64,000 bases of DNA from Brucella pecoris (GTDB lineage Bacteria; Pseudomonadota; Alphaproteobacteria; Rhizobiales; Rhizobiaceae), in the NCBI RefSeq assembly GCF_006376675.1, contig NZ_VEWK01000007.1, positions 1-64,000 on the forward strand. The letters run 5' to 3'. Made by a program: the position numbers and the translations under genes. Under the pieces are notes generated by a model that was not told where the DNA came from, ran no database searches, and saw only the letters and a program-made list of their open reading frames with translations. Of this stretch, positions 54,591 through 63,198 are shown piece by piece (positions within the stretch are counted from its first letter, which is position 1; each line of letters begins with the position of its first letter).

Positions 54591-56813
54591 CTATTCGCTT
54601 GGTGCTATGGTAGGCATGAGTAGTTTTCCAGCTATTTGCGGAAGCTGATCCAAATTCACTCGTTCTTTTAAAGTGACAGCTGTCATTAACTGCCAATCCA
54701 GATATTGATCGAATTTAGCGATGTTTGGATGAGATACTCCCTTCATCATTGCACCATTGCTTGGCGTATCGCCGACCGCTAGCCTATCAAGCAAGCTCTG
54801 AACGCCTTCAATGGAACAGTCTCCAATCTCTATCGCGTGAGAAAATACTGCTGACTTGTAATCCTGGGATAAGAAGGCCAGCGACAGGGTGTTAAGGTTT
54901 TTAGTACCCACCCAGGGAAACAAGATCACTCCTTCACCGAAGGAGATTATCGCGTTGTCTGTCAGCCCCATTTCAATATAGGCTGAACGAGCACTTTGAA
55001 GCATTTCTAGTGCAGTTGTGTCCAGGTAAGGGTAGACACCAGTACTCTCTAAGACCTCACGCATCCGGGCGACGATTATATCGTGAATGTCACCACCCTT
55101 GCCGTCAAACTGAGGCAACTGCGCTCCTTTTGATGGCTTCACCTGGACGATGCGTGCACCATCGTCCACGGCTATAACCGACCAACGTCTTCCAGAGAAA
55201 ATTAGCGTCTCCCCAGGCTTCAAGACAGAGGTTAGAGGATAACTACCCAGAACGCGGCTATCATGAAGAATGCGATACTCGCGCTCTGTTGCGAATACCG
55301 GGTAGAATTCATACGATTCAGTGATTTTTTCTCCCTCTTCACCCACCATAAGCAAACCATCGGGAGACTGCTCAATCAGGCGGTTGTCCGGCGACCCCAT
55401 ACAGCGCAACAATTGGCTGAAAAGCGCCTTATCAACTGTTTTGAAGGGCCCCTTTTCACAAAGTATATGCCAAGCCGAACGTGCACTAATTCCTCCGTAC
55501 TGCAACGCAAGTGCTAACACCTGATGCAACAACGTAGATAGATGTAAGCCAGATTCGTTTGGCGGCTCGCACACATCTTCGCGCATTAACTCGACGGTCG
55601 CGATAGACTGAACAAGCTCCAGATTCAGCCTGTCTAATGGGTGTTGCCCGCGCTGAGGCTTTCTTTCGATCACGAAAATTCTCAAAATTGCTGGCTTATT
55701 GAGCCTCCGACCGGACCGCCCAACTCTTTGTTTTAGTGACGAGACCGAAAAACCAGGGCCAATTTGTGCGACTGTTTCAACACTTCCAATATCGATCCCC
55801 AGTTCGAGCGTCGTGGTCGCGACTGCAGTCGTAGGACGAGGATCGTCTTTCAAGCGCGTTTCTAGATCCTCGCGCTCGGGTTTGGATAGGCTTCCATGGT
55901 GAGGAAAGAACTCGTTCGGAACGTGATTTTCATCGCACATTTGACGCAGGAGATCTGCATATAGCTCTACCTTTTGCCTGGAACCTGCAAAAAGAAGATG
56001 TTTTTCACCTCTCAAGAAACGATAAAGATCGTCGGCCAATCGTTGAGGAACGGCTGAACGCTGGTCTGCGACTATTGATTTCTTTTCTTTCTGATCATCT
56101 GGATAGTAGCCTCGGATTTGTAGCCGAACACCGTTACCTTCATCATCACCTTCGATTATACGTACTTGATGGCCGCCAGAAGGCCTGAGAGACTCCGCCG
56201 CCAACGACATATTGCCGAGAGTGGCAGATAGACCTATTCGATCAATGCTTTCCCGATCACAAGCTACTTCGATACGGTTCAGAATTGACTGAAGCTGCAT
56301 TCCTCGTTCTGAGCCAATAAATGCATGCAGTTCATCAATCACCACGGCGTCAAGTGACGAGAACAGACGTCTAACGTCCCCGCCCCTACGAACCAGAAGA
56401 GCTTCCAAAGATTCCGGTGTGATTAATACAATACCATTTGGCCGAGACCGAGCTTTTGATTTCGCACTGGAAGATACGTCACCATGCCATTTATGTACCT
56501 GTATGCCGCAGGCCTCGCATAGTTCCTCCAGCCTACGAAATTGATCATTAATCAAGGCTTTCAGGGGGCTAACATACATAAGCGCGAAGCCGTCATACGT
56601 ATCTTTGGCCAGTATCCTTGTGATAAGCGGCAACATCGCTGCTTCGGTTTTTCCAGCCGCCGTCCGTGCCGATACAATAACATCGCCACCAGTCAAGATC
56701 GCTGGTATTGCCTGCTCCTGGACGTTCCGCAGTTGTTTCCATTTCTGTTGCCAGATCCAACGTTGGACTTGTGGGGCCAGTAGGTCAAAGGCGGAAGGAT
56801 GAGAGCTCGTCAT
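54591..56813 (-). CDS. sngC: Shango SngC-like DEAD/DEAH helicase (Lhr/BrxHI-like)
   Basis: A 740-residue SF2 helicase: Q-like segment, motif I SARTAAGKTEAAMLP, motif II VIDELHAFIG, motif III SATLGN, motif VI QRVGRSGRR, then a C-terminal Lhr-like region (to about 740). It resembles the BrxHI helicase of type 2 BREX and the helicase of Shango. The ATG at 56813 lies within the ATPase gene end (29-base overlap), so the two are co-translated. It should be the DNA-translocating arm of the cassette. Confidence 0.82.
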   Translation of the reverse strand: MTSSHPSAFDLLAPQVQRWIWQQKWKQLRNVQEQAIPAILTGGDVIVSARTAAGKTEAAMLPLITRILAKDTYDGFALMYVSPLKALINDQFRRLEELCEACGIQVHKWHGDVSSSAKSKARSRPNGIVLITPESLEALLVRRGGDVRRLFSSLDAVVIDELHAFIGSERGMQLQSILNRIEVACDRESIDRIGLSATLGNMSLAAESLRPSGGHQVRIIEGDDEGNGVRLQIRGYYPDDQKEKKSIVADQRSAVPQRLADDLYRFLRGEKHLLFAGSRQKVELYADLLRQMCDENHVPNEFFPHHGSLSKPEREDLETRLKDDPRPTTAVATTTLELGIDIGSVETVAQIGPGFSVSSLKQRVGRSGRRLNKPAILRIFVIERKPQRGQHPLDRLNLELVQSIATVELMREDVCEPPNESGLHLSTLLHQVLALALQYGGISARSAWHILCEKGPFKTVDKALFSQLLRCMGSPDNRLIEQSPDGLLMVGEEGEKITESYEFYPVFATEREYRILHDSRVLGSYPLTSVLKPGETLIFSGRRWSVIAVDDGARIVQVKPSKGAQLPQFDGKGGDIHDIIVARMREVLESTGVYPYLDTTALEMLQSARSAYIEMGLTDNAIISFGEGVILFPWVGTKNLNTLSLAFLSQDYKSAVFSHAIEIGDCSIEGVQSLLDRLAVGDTPSNGAMMKGVSHPNIAKFDQYLDWQLMTAVTLKERVNLDQLPQIAGKLLMPTIAPSE

Positions 56814-58107
56814 TTTCGTCAATCGCCGTTTCTGGCAAAACCAGATCACTTTGTCCCTGATTGTCTTCAGGAAGGTCTACAACCTCAATCAGATCGGACC
56901 ATTGAGTGTCGGGGTTCTGTTCTATGATTGCTAGCAGATCTACGAAGGCTTTGATCGTGTTTCGGGGTGTACGGAAATACGCATCGCCGATTGTATTCGC
57001 ACAATGATCCATGAACACGGCAAGTGCTTCGTCTGGAACCAAGTAGTTTTCTGACTGACCACTCGCAAAAACGTCGCGGAGCCGCTCTAACAGGTGGTAC
57101 ATCTCTTCCTGTGTCAAGCTTGGCAACCGAATGACCGGACCCGTGTAATCAGCAAGATTGCTCGAAGCGAAGCTGTTTTCAGCAAGTCGGCTTTGGAGAG
57201 CTTCGTAAGAGTAAAGCCCACGTCGCGTGTCTAGGAGAAACTCAGGGGTTCCGCCCAAGATAAACCCGATGCCCTCCGTTGTGCCCTGCAGAACGTCATT
57301 TAAGATTCGAAGAATTTGCTCGTAATTTTGCTTTCGTGCCTGTGAATTTTGGAGTTTGTAGAGATTTACAAGTTCATCAAGACAAACCAGAAGGCCACCA
57401 AATCCTGCAACGCGGACAAATTTTGCAAGCAGTCTTAGCGCGTCATAGAATGAGGCATCATCCAGAATGGTGCGAACACCGAGATCCGCACGCGCCTCGG
57501 TTTTTGTTGTGTATTCACCACGAAGCCAGCGCAGAGCAGAGTCTTGCAGTTCACCATTCCCCTCTTCGTAACCTCGGGCGTACGCGGCTATCACTGATGC
57601 GAAATCATAGCCTGCAACCATTTCACGGATATCGGCCAACCCATCTTTGATTGCAGTTTCAATCGGAATCTTCTTGGCGAACGCAACCTCATTTGCTTTC
57701 TGGATATAGCTTTCAAGAATGTTTCTTAGTGCGCCGCCTTCGGGAGCTGTGCGTGTAGCCAGACTGCGAACCAATTCCGCGTAAAGCGAGCGCGCCTGCC
57801 CGTTCGTCGCATGTATACGTCGATCTGGCGACAAATCGGCCTGACATACCGCTAGTCGACTCTGCAACGCTATCTGTCGAACGAGGAATAGAAAGAAAGT
57901 TTTTCCTGCTCCGTATGATCCGATCACAAAACGAATGCTCGATCCACCCTCTGATACCCTCCGGATATCCTTGATCATAGCCTCGATCTCACGCTGACGA
58001 CCGACCTGTATATGCTGAAGGCCCATGCGTGGAACCACCCCTGCCCGCAGCGCATTGATGATCGTATCGCGATCACGAAGCTTGATCAGTGGCTTGCTTG
58101 TCGACAT
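56785..58107 (-). CDS. sngB: Shango SngB-like ATPase (BrxD/DUF2791-like)
   Basis: A 440-residue P-loop ATPase. Walker A is FVIGSYGAGKTFFLFLV near residue 60 and Walker B is GGLLVCLDELVNLY near residue 235, followed by the sensor-like FILGGTPEFLLD. The family is the one seen next to Lhr-like helicases in BREX type 2 (BrxD) and in Shango. It starts 28 bases after the TerB gene stop and overlaps the helicase gene. Confidence 0.85.
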   Translation of the reverse strand: MSTSKPLIKLRDRDTIINALRAGVVPRMGLQHIQVGRQREIEAMIKDIRRVSEGGSSIRFVIGSYGAGKTFFLFLVRQIALQSRLAVCQADLSPDRRIHATNGQARSLYAELVRSLATRTAPEGGALRNILESYIQKANEVAFAKKIPIETAIKDGLADIREMVAGYDFASVIAAYARGYEEGNGELQDSALRWLRGEYTTKTEARADLGVRTILDDASFYDALRLLAKFVRVAGFGGLLVCLDELVNLYKLQNSQARKQNYEQILRILNDVLQGTTEGIGFILGGTPEFLLDTRRGLYSYEALQSRLAENSFASSNLADYTGPVIRLPSLTQEEMYHLLERLRDVFASGQSENYLVPDEALAVFMDHCANTIGDAYFRTPRNTIKAFVDLLAIIEQNPDTQWSDLIEVVDLPEDNQGQSDLVLPETAIDENDELSSFRL

Positions 58108-58135
58108 GAACTCTTCCTAACTCGATATATGTAAT

Positions 58136-60955
58136 TCAATTGCCTGAGGGCAAAACGTCTACGTTAATCAACACTGGGTCGGTACCTTCAATGATTAATT
58201 CATCAAAGGTATCCAAACTCCATTCGTTAAGTGCTTCCTTCGCGGCACCTGGCAGCATTCCAGCCTGACGTATCAACACTTCAAAATCGGCAGCCGACCA
58301 CGAACTCTTCTGTGAAAGTTCAGAGAGCAAAGTGCCATATCGATGTTCAAGCCCTTCAAAAATCTCGCTTTTCTGCTTTGTATCCGAGGTTGAAATGTCA
58401 TTCTCGGTGATCTCTTCTTCTTCGAAGATGTCGGATAACACATTCGACGTAATCGTGGTTTCAGCACGAATACGCTGCAGCCTATTCAAATCAATACCTC
58501 TGCTTGGTGCATCAGCAACGGCAGATTTTGACTCTCTGGAGGAGTGGACATTTGTCGACGTGCCATCATGCAACTGAGCGTAAAGTTCGTTGGATGAAAT
58601 GCCCATACGCTTGAAGATGAGTTCAAGCTTCCGCACTTCTTCTTTATGCAAGCTTCCGTCAGCAGAGGCAGTAGCAATAAGTTCTTCAGCAACAGCGTTC
58701 TTTGAGGCTTCAGGTATATCTTTAAGGCGCTTCAACCAATCATCCAGACGAGAGGGGTTTCGTTCGGCCAGACGGATTTCAGCCGCTAATCGGCAACATT
58801 CATCCTCTTGGATATTAACGTCCTTTTCGATCTGCTCTATGAGCAATGCATGTTCCCTTTGATGAAAATGTCCATCTGAAAACGCAACAATCATACCAAG
58901 CATTACACTGAGTTGTCTGGTACGATAAGCAGTGCTTGCCTCTGATAACCTGTCGTTGATTTGCGAGAAAACTAAAACTTCATCCGTCAACGTACCGGTT
59001 TTAGACGTGAAACCAGGATCGCAACTTATCCCAAAACCAAACGAAGCGCATACTGCCGACAATTCGCGCAATTTCGCCTTCGATACTGTGGACCCAACAT
59101 CTACACCAACGGTCTCCGCGAGCGCCTTGATTGTTGTTGGTTCCTGCTTCAGAGCAAGTGCTTCAATTAAATCGAGCGGTCGACCTTCAATAGTGAGCGC
59201 CATTTGCCGTCGGATCGCGTCCGGAAGCTTGGACGCCGCTAAAAGATTTGGCTTTTGATCTGCAATCCGTCCGAGAGCCCTGCTGTAATCGTCGAGTGCT
59301 TCGGTACACTTTTCCAAAACGTCGCGCGCTGTCGTAAGGGGTTCCGCCCGATCAGACACATCAGGAATCTTGCCACCTCCTATGTCAATATCACAGGAGA
59401 ATGTGCCACTGCACGCCTGATATCTCTTTTTCAAGCTCTTTGTGCGGCCCGGCTTAAGAACATATCCGTTCGGAAACAGCCGATTGATTTCTTGCGCGTA
59501 AAGGAGTGCAAGTTCCTGGAACGCCCTCTTCGCTGGTGTGCGAACCCGCGTCTCAGGATGACTTATCGCAAAACGCAGTAGCAAATCTGGTTCAAAAGGC
59601 AGGCCGTCTCTTACTCGTAGTCCAAGGCTAATCTTAATCGCGGTTGGAACTTCATAGCCATTTGCCTGCAACCCCGAAGGAACGTCAGCAAAGTTTCGCC
59701 CCGACTTTATTTCGACGACGGATAACAAATCAGACGCATATCGGCGGAAGGAATGATTGGAACCGAAAATATTCAAAAGACGGTGAACTTCGTCGGCCAC
59801 GACATCAAAATCAGCGTTTCCATCATCCAACATCAATCGGCGTTCAAGCCCGTAGAAGTAGAGGAAAACATAGCCAATATATGTATCGGGGTCCGAGCGA
59901 TCACTTGCGAGCCAAGCCAAGTATGAATGACGCGCGGAAGGTGACATGTATTCGTAAGACGGCCAATACCCCATAGTTTCGCCGAATGCGTCACCAACAT
60001 TCGCTATCTGATGAGACGGGTCTACCAGACAGTTTTCCTGTTCGTATCTTTGACCGTGCTTTGGCAGGTATTTTCCAAAGTAGAACATGCCATTAGTTAT
60101 TTTGAACGGGCCTACCTGCACCTCTGTACCAGGCCGCACCCAATTGGCGACGCGAGGCACGGTAGTTTCGGCGGTCCGGAGACGTCTGTCATCCACTTTC
60201 GAAAAAGTGCCGTTCAGTACATTTTTATTAACCCACTCGTGAACACGGCGATTGTGCAGATCAATAGGCGAAGGTGATGGAATTACCGGAGACGAGTTTT
60301 GTCGCTCTGACGGTTCAATGACCATAACCAATTCATCATTATAATTGGCATTCACCTTAGCTTTTTTCATCATCGGTTCAGTTCTAACAGATGCCGCAGC
60401 CGAAAATTGCGGATCAACGTCATTCAACCCCGCCATTTTGTGTCTACGCTTGCGCGCCCATGCCCAAAAAGCAGCAATCGCACACAAAGCGAGGAATACT
60501 TTAAATCCTCCGTTCGTCTCGACTGTGTTTTCAGGTAAGCGTACAACATTGCGCCCAGGCTCCTTCCAGTCTCCTGATGACTGCAACGGCTGTGAATTAA
60601 GCGTGGGTTTCGGTTCAATTACTTGCAGTCTGTCTTTCTTCGTTGCAGCTTCGTCCCCTGAAACAGTCGGGGGCGCAGACGTTCCTGCGACTGGTTGCAC
60701 TTCTTTTGCAGGAAACAATGCTTCCAAAGTTACTGAGTTAATGACGCCAGTAACAGAAAGTCCCTTCTGTGATTGAAATGCTTTCAAAGCCTCGATGGAT
60801 TTTTTACCCCAAATCCCATCAACGCTTCCTAAGCTATAGCCCTGCTCGGTAAGCGCCGCCTGAATCTCTTTAGGCGTTTTTGATTGTGCACTGGCCGAAA
60901 ACCCAGAGCCGCAAAGAAATCCGACTATTACCAATAAGCAAAAAAAAGCCCGCAC
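58136..60955 (-). CDS. sngA: Shango SngA-like TerB protein with signal peptide, peptidoglycan-binding domain and membrane helix
   Basis: A 939-residue multidomain protein. Signal peptide 1-24 (FFCLLVIVGFLCGSG), PG_binding_1 domain about 28-82 (LTEQGYSLGSVDGIWGKKSI), a Pro/Thr-rich linker, a membrane helix 151-168 (VFLALCAIAAFWAWA) with RKRRHK after it, a TerB N-terminal-type domain about 255-400, a TerB core about 690-810 with IVAFSDGHFHQREHAL and IATASADGSLHKEEV, and a TerB C-terminal-type domain to the end. So the TerB part is cytoplasmic and the head periplasmic. It starts at a GTG (60955). It heads the three-gene cassette. Confidence 0.82.
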   Translation of the reverse strand: MRAFFCLLVIVGFLCGSGFSASAQSKTPKEIQAALTEQGYSLGSVDGIWGKKSIEALKAFQSQKGLSVTGVINSVTLEALFPAKEVQPVAGTSAPPTVSGDEAATKKDRLQVIEPKPTLNSQPLQSSGDWKEPGRNVVRLPENTVETNGGFKVFLALCAIAAFWAWARKRRHKMAGLNDVDPQFSAAASVRTEPMMKKAKVNANYNDELVMVIEPSERQNSSPVIPSPSPIDLHNRRVHEWVNKNVLNGTFSKVDDRRLRTAETTVPRVANWVRPGTEVQVGPFKITNGMFYFGKYLPKHGQRYEQENCLVDPSHQIANVGDAFGETMGYWPSYEYMSPSARHSYLAWLASDRSDPDTYIGYVFLYFYGLERRLMLDDGNADFDVVADEVHRLLNIFGSNHSFRRYASDLLSVVEIKSGRNFADVPSGLQANGYEVPTAIKISLGLRVRDGLPFEPDLLLRFAISHPETRVRTPAKRAFQELALLYAQEINRLFPNGYVLKPGRTKSLKKRYQACSGTFSCDIDIGGGKIPDVSDRAEPLTTARDVLEKCTEALDDYSRALGRIADQKPNLLAASKLPDAIRRQMALTIEGRPLDLIEALALKQEPTTIKALAETVGVDVGSTVSKAKLRELSAVCASFGFGISCDPGFTSKTGTLTDEVLVFSQINDRLSEASTAYRTRQLSVMLGMIVAFSDGHFHQREHALLIEQIEKDVNIQEDECCRLAAEIRLAERNPSRLDDWLKRLKDIPEASKNAVAEELIATASADGSLHKEEVRKLELIFKRMGISSNELYAQLHDGTSTNVHSSRESKSAVADAPSRGIDLNRLQRIRAETTITSNVLSDIFEEEEITENDISTSDTKQKSEIFEGLEHRYGTLLSELSQKSSWSAADFEVLIRQAGMLPGAAKEALNEWSLDTFDELIIEGTDPVLINVDVLPSGN

Positions 60956-61111
60956 AAACGACTACCCCATACCCGCATGAACGCATACTATACACGTCGA
61001 GGATGCAGAGCCAATAGGTGTATTCTCGTGGTCGATGCTGATATTTTATTCGACAGGCGCGGAAAACTATAGCGGTCGCCGGTCATCACCCGAAGTTGCA
61101 AATCTAGGGTG

Positions 61112-61318
61112 TTAATCCAATTTTTCACCACTCTCCAATGGCCCACCGCCGATCAGTATATCTTTGACCTTATCAGCGTCAGCGTCTTCGACGGATTCTA
61201 TTCTATAAGTTTTCCCATTCGCCACTAAAAACTGCGGACCACTTAAAGCGACAGAAGACAGAACATTACTCGCATCTGAAATGAACTCATCAATCGTCCA
61301 AAGCTTTCCAGTCTTCAT
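61112..61318 (-). CDS. Phd-like antitoxin candidate
   Basis: A 68-residue protein (73 if the TTG at 61333 is used). TIDEFISDASNVLSSV followed by SGPQFLVANGKTYRIES matches the helix then GPQ-x-VxxxGK strand order of Phd/YefM-type antitoxins. It is divergent from the PIN gene, with the palindrome at 61344-61366 between them. Divergent rather than bicistronic layout is unusual for a TA pair, so pairing is inference. Confidence 0.6.
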   Translation of the reverse strand: MKTGKLWTIDEFISDASNVLSSVALSGPQFLVANGKTYRIESVEDADADKVKDILIGGGPLESGEKLD

Positions 61319-61343
61319 AAGAAGTACATCCAACGGTTCATAG

Positions 61344-61366
61344 CGATGGCATTTTCAATGCCATCG
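61344..61366. promoter_or_regulatory. Perfect palindrome between antitoxin-like and PIN genes
   Basis: CGATGGCATT and AATGCCATCG (perfect 10-bp arms, 3-base centre) lie between two divergent genes. This is the expected place and shape for an autoregulatory operator of a toxin-antitoxin pair. Confidence 0.6.
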
Positions 61367-61450
61367 TTCAGGAATACTAATTTTTATTTTACAAAATTCC
61401 TGTCAATTGCCCCGATACTAGTTTCCATTAACCACGCTTGCGAGTGCTGT

Positions 61451-61966
61451 ATGAAAACGCATGAGCGCCTGCTACTAGATACCTGTATCATAAGCCAATT
61501 TGCTTACAAGAATCCTCCGCATCAGCTTATCACATGGATGAAGAGTTTTCCGGACAATTATTTTGTGATCTCTGTTTCGACCGTAATCGAGATACAGAAG
61601 GGAATAGAAAATCTCCGGCTCTCGGGTTCGCCCCGCGCGGATGCATTGGAGGAATGGCTAGACCGATTGCTCGCTAGTGACCTCGTTTGCCTTGATCAAG
61701 ACGTCATCACTGCAAGAATAGTCGGACAGATGATCTCTACGCCAGCCTTGAAATCTCTGTGGGTCCCAGACGCAAAATCCAAGAAGCCGAAATTTGGTCA
61801 AGACCTGCAAATAGCAGCGGCTTCCATACGTCACCAAATTCCGATAGCGACAGAGAACATCAGCGACTTCCTTCGCATTCATCAATGTTACAAACTGCCT
61901 GGACTGTGCAATCCTGCTACAGGTGAATGGTATGCTGGATCGAAAAAAGCAGAAATAGTGCCTTGA
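61451..61966 (+). CDS. PIN-domain toxin (VapC/FitB-like)
   Basis: A 171-residue PIN ribonuclease-type protein. Acidic sites are LLLDTCIIS (Asp 10), VIEIQKGIENL (Glu near 49) and FGQDLQIAAASI (Asp near 118), ending with PIATENISDFLRIH. The ATG at 61451 gives the standard N terminus; an upstream ATG at 61346 lies in the palindrome. In toxins of this type the enzyme cuts tRNA or other RNA. Confidence 0.85.
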   Translation: MKTHERLLLDTCIISQFAYKNPPHQLITWMKSFPDNYFVISVSTVIEIQKGIENLRLSGSPRADALEEWLDRLLASDLVCLDQDVITARIVGQMISTPALKSLWVPDAKSKKPKFGQDLQIAAASIRHQIPIATENISDFLRIHQCYKLPGLCNPATGEWYAGSKKAEIVP

Positions 61967-61993
61967 CTCCCAGATTTTGTTCCTGTTATGTTC
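61963..61993 (+). promoter_or_regulatory. Promoter with overlapping LexA (SOS) box
   Basis: TTGACT at 61963-61968 and TATGTT at 61987-61992 make a sigma-70-like promoter with an 18-base spacer. GTTC at 61979-61982 and GTTC at 61990-61993, with 7 bases between, match the GTTC-N7-GTTC LexA box of Alphaproteobacteria and overlap the -10. The operon beginning at 62138 is thus probably SOS-controlled. Confidence 0.65.
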
Positions 61994-62137
61994 CCATCAT
62001 GAAACACGCGCTCACCCATTCCCCATTGCTGACTATGCTCCCTGTTGAGCTTGTCGCCTGCGCGCGTCGAATACGTACCTTCTGAGTTTTTGAACCCCGC
62101 AGTTCATAGACGGCTTGCCGTCCTCAGGAGCAATGCA

Positions 62138-62725
62138 ATGTTCCATTCCATTAATGATGTCCTAGCTGACGCACATCTTCGTGCGGCCAGCAACTTATTT
62201 GCACCTTCAGTTGTTTTAAAGTGCAGGGGCCGCGCGCTCTTTCGATCACAGAAGGCTCGAAACCTAGCTTGCTATTTTGACCTCAGTCCCGACGTATTGG
62301 CATGGTCGTGCCTGCCGATCCTGGTCGGCTCAACACAGACATTTCACATCCCAGACTTCGCAGTTCAGAGAGTGGATGGCGACTACCTTGTCGATGTCCA
62401 TGACACACCGGAATGGGCTCTTGCGGCGGCAGAGGATGAAGGCTGGTTCTATGACCAGCACACCTACAAAATGATTGAACAAACAATCATTTTTAATGCC
62501 GTCGATCTCGTTCCCTTTGCCTCATCTACGGTTTCGCTCGGAGACCGACTTCGACTACTTTCCGCGTTAGACGATGACGGTCCTCTACCTCTTAAACATT
62601 GCTGCCAGTTGGTGCGCAATGCCAGCGAACCGATGAGCGCTTTGGCCGCGCTCTATTTTTCTGGAGAAGTTTCATTCGACCTGAATGAAAGAATAAGCCC
62701 GGAAACTAGGGTTTCGAGAACTTAA
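62138..62725 (+). CDS. TnsA-like nuclease-fold protein
   Basis: A 195-residue protein. VVLKCRGRALFRSQKARNLA, SPDVLAWSCLPILV, FHIPDFAVQ and GDYLVDVHD follow the order of TnsA-type endonucleases (E/x, P-x-V, P-D-F, then the D/E-x-K strand), but the final Lys is not evident (VDVHD), so activity is in doubt. The ATG at 62138 has AGGAG seven bases upstream; a TTG at 62045 lacks a site. No TnsB/TnsC transposase is next to it. Confidence 0.6.
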   Translation: MFHSINDVLADAHLRAASNLFAPSVVLKCRGRALFRSQKARNLACYFDLSPDVLAWSCLPILVGSTQTFHIPDFAVQRVDGDYLVDVHDTPEWALAAAEDEGWFYDQHTYKMIEQTIIFNAVDLVPFASSTVSLGDRLRLLSALDDDGPLPLKHCCQLVRNASEPMSALAALYFSGEVSFDLNERISPETRVSRT

Positions 62726-62788
62726 TCTCACTTCAAAATCAGAATTATCCAAATCGGCATTCGACGTCCGATAACGAGGAGGCTTACC

Positions 62789-63103
62789 ATGAGCAATCTG
62801 AATTATTTAGCTGAAACGATTAATACGCTCGAAAAATTGGTCAATGATCTCAAGATTTTACGCGAGGGCAAACAACCGGACCTGAACCTTCTGGATGACA
62901 GCCCACTTCTTAACGACTGGGTTCGAACAACACGCGCCTTGCCTTGCCTGGAGGGAATGGTTCTAGAGCACCCGAAGCTGGGTAGCCGCAGACTGATTAC
63001 GACTAGCGAACTGTTTTATGTCGATCCGCAGTTGCACTTTGCGCGGACGTATTCCCGATTTTATCGACTTGGTAAACCCGCCAAAGTCAGAGGTCTGCGT
63101 TAA
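62789..63103 (+). CDS. DUF6634-like protein (104 aa)
   Basis: A short protein: an N-terminal helix (INTLEKLVNDLKILREGKQP), then SPLLNDWVRTTRALPCLEG and a beta-rich end with RTYSRFYRLGKP. I associate this pattern with the DUF6634 family of rhizobial islands. GAGGAGG precedes the ATG. Function unknown; part of the LexA-box operon. Confidence 0.6.
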   Translation: MSNLNYLAETINTLEKLVNDLKILREGKQPDLNLLDDSPLLNDWVRTTRALPCLEGMVLEHPKLGSRRLITTSELFYVDPQLHFARTYSRFYRLGKPAKVRGLR

Positions 63104-63198
63104 TTTTTGAGGGCGACGTCTATGACAATGTTTCGAATATCACACTGCAACTGCCGGTCTCCATCTTTCAATGCTGTGAAACCTTGTGAGAAAACAGA

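Noticed and set aside
54591..58107. BREX type 2 call from the BrxD-like ATPase and BrxHI-like helicase
   Set aside because: PglX, PglZ, PglW/PglY and BrxA/B are all missing; the TerB partner fits Shango instead.
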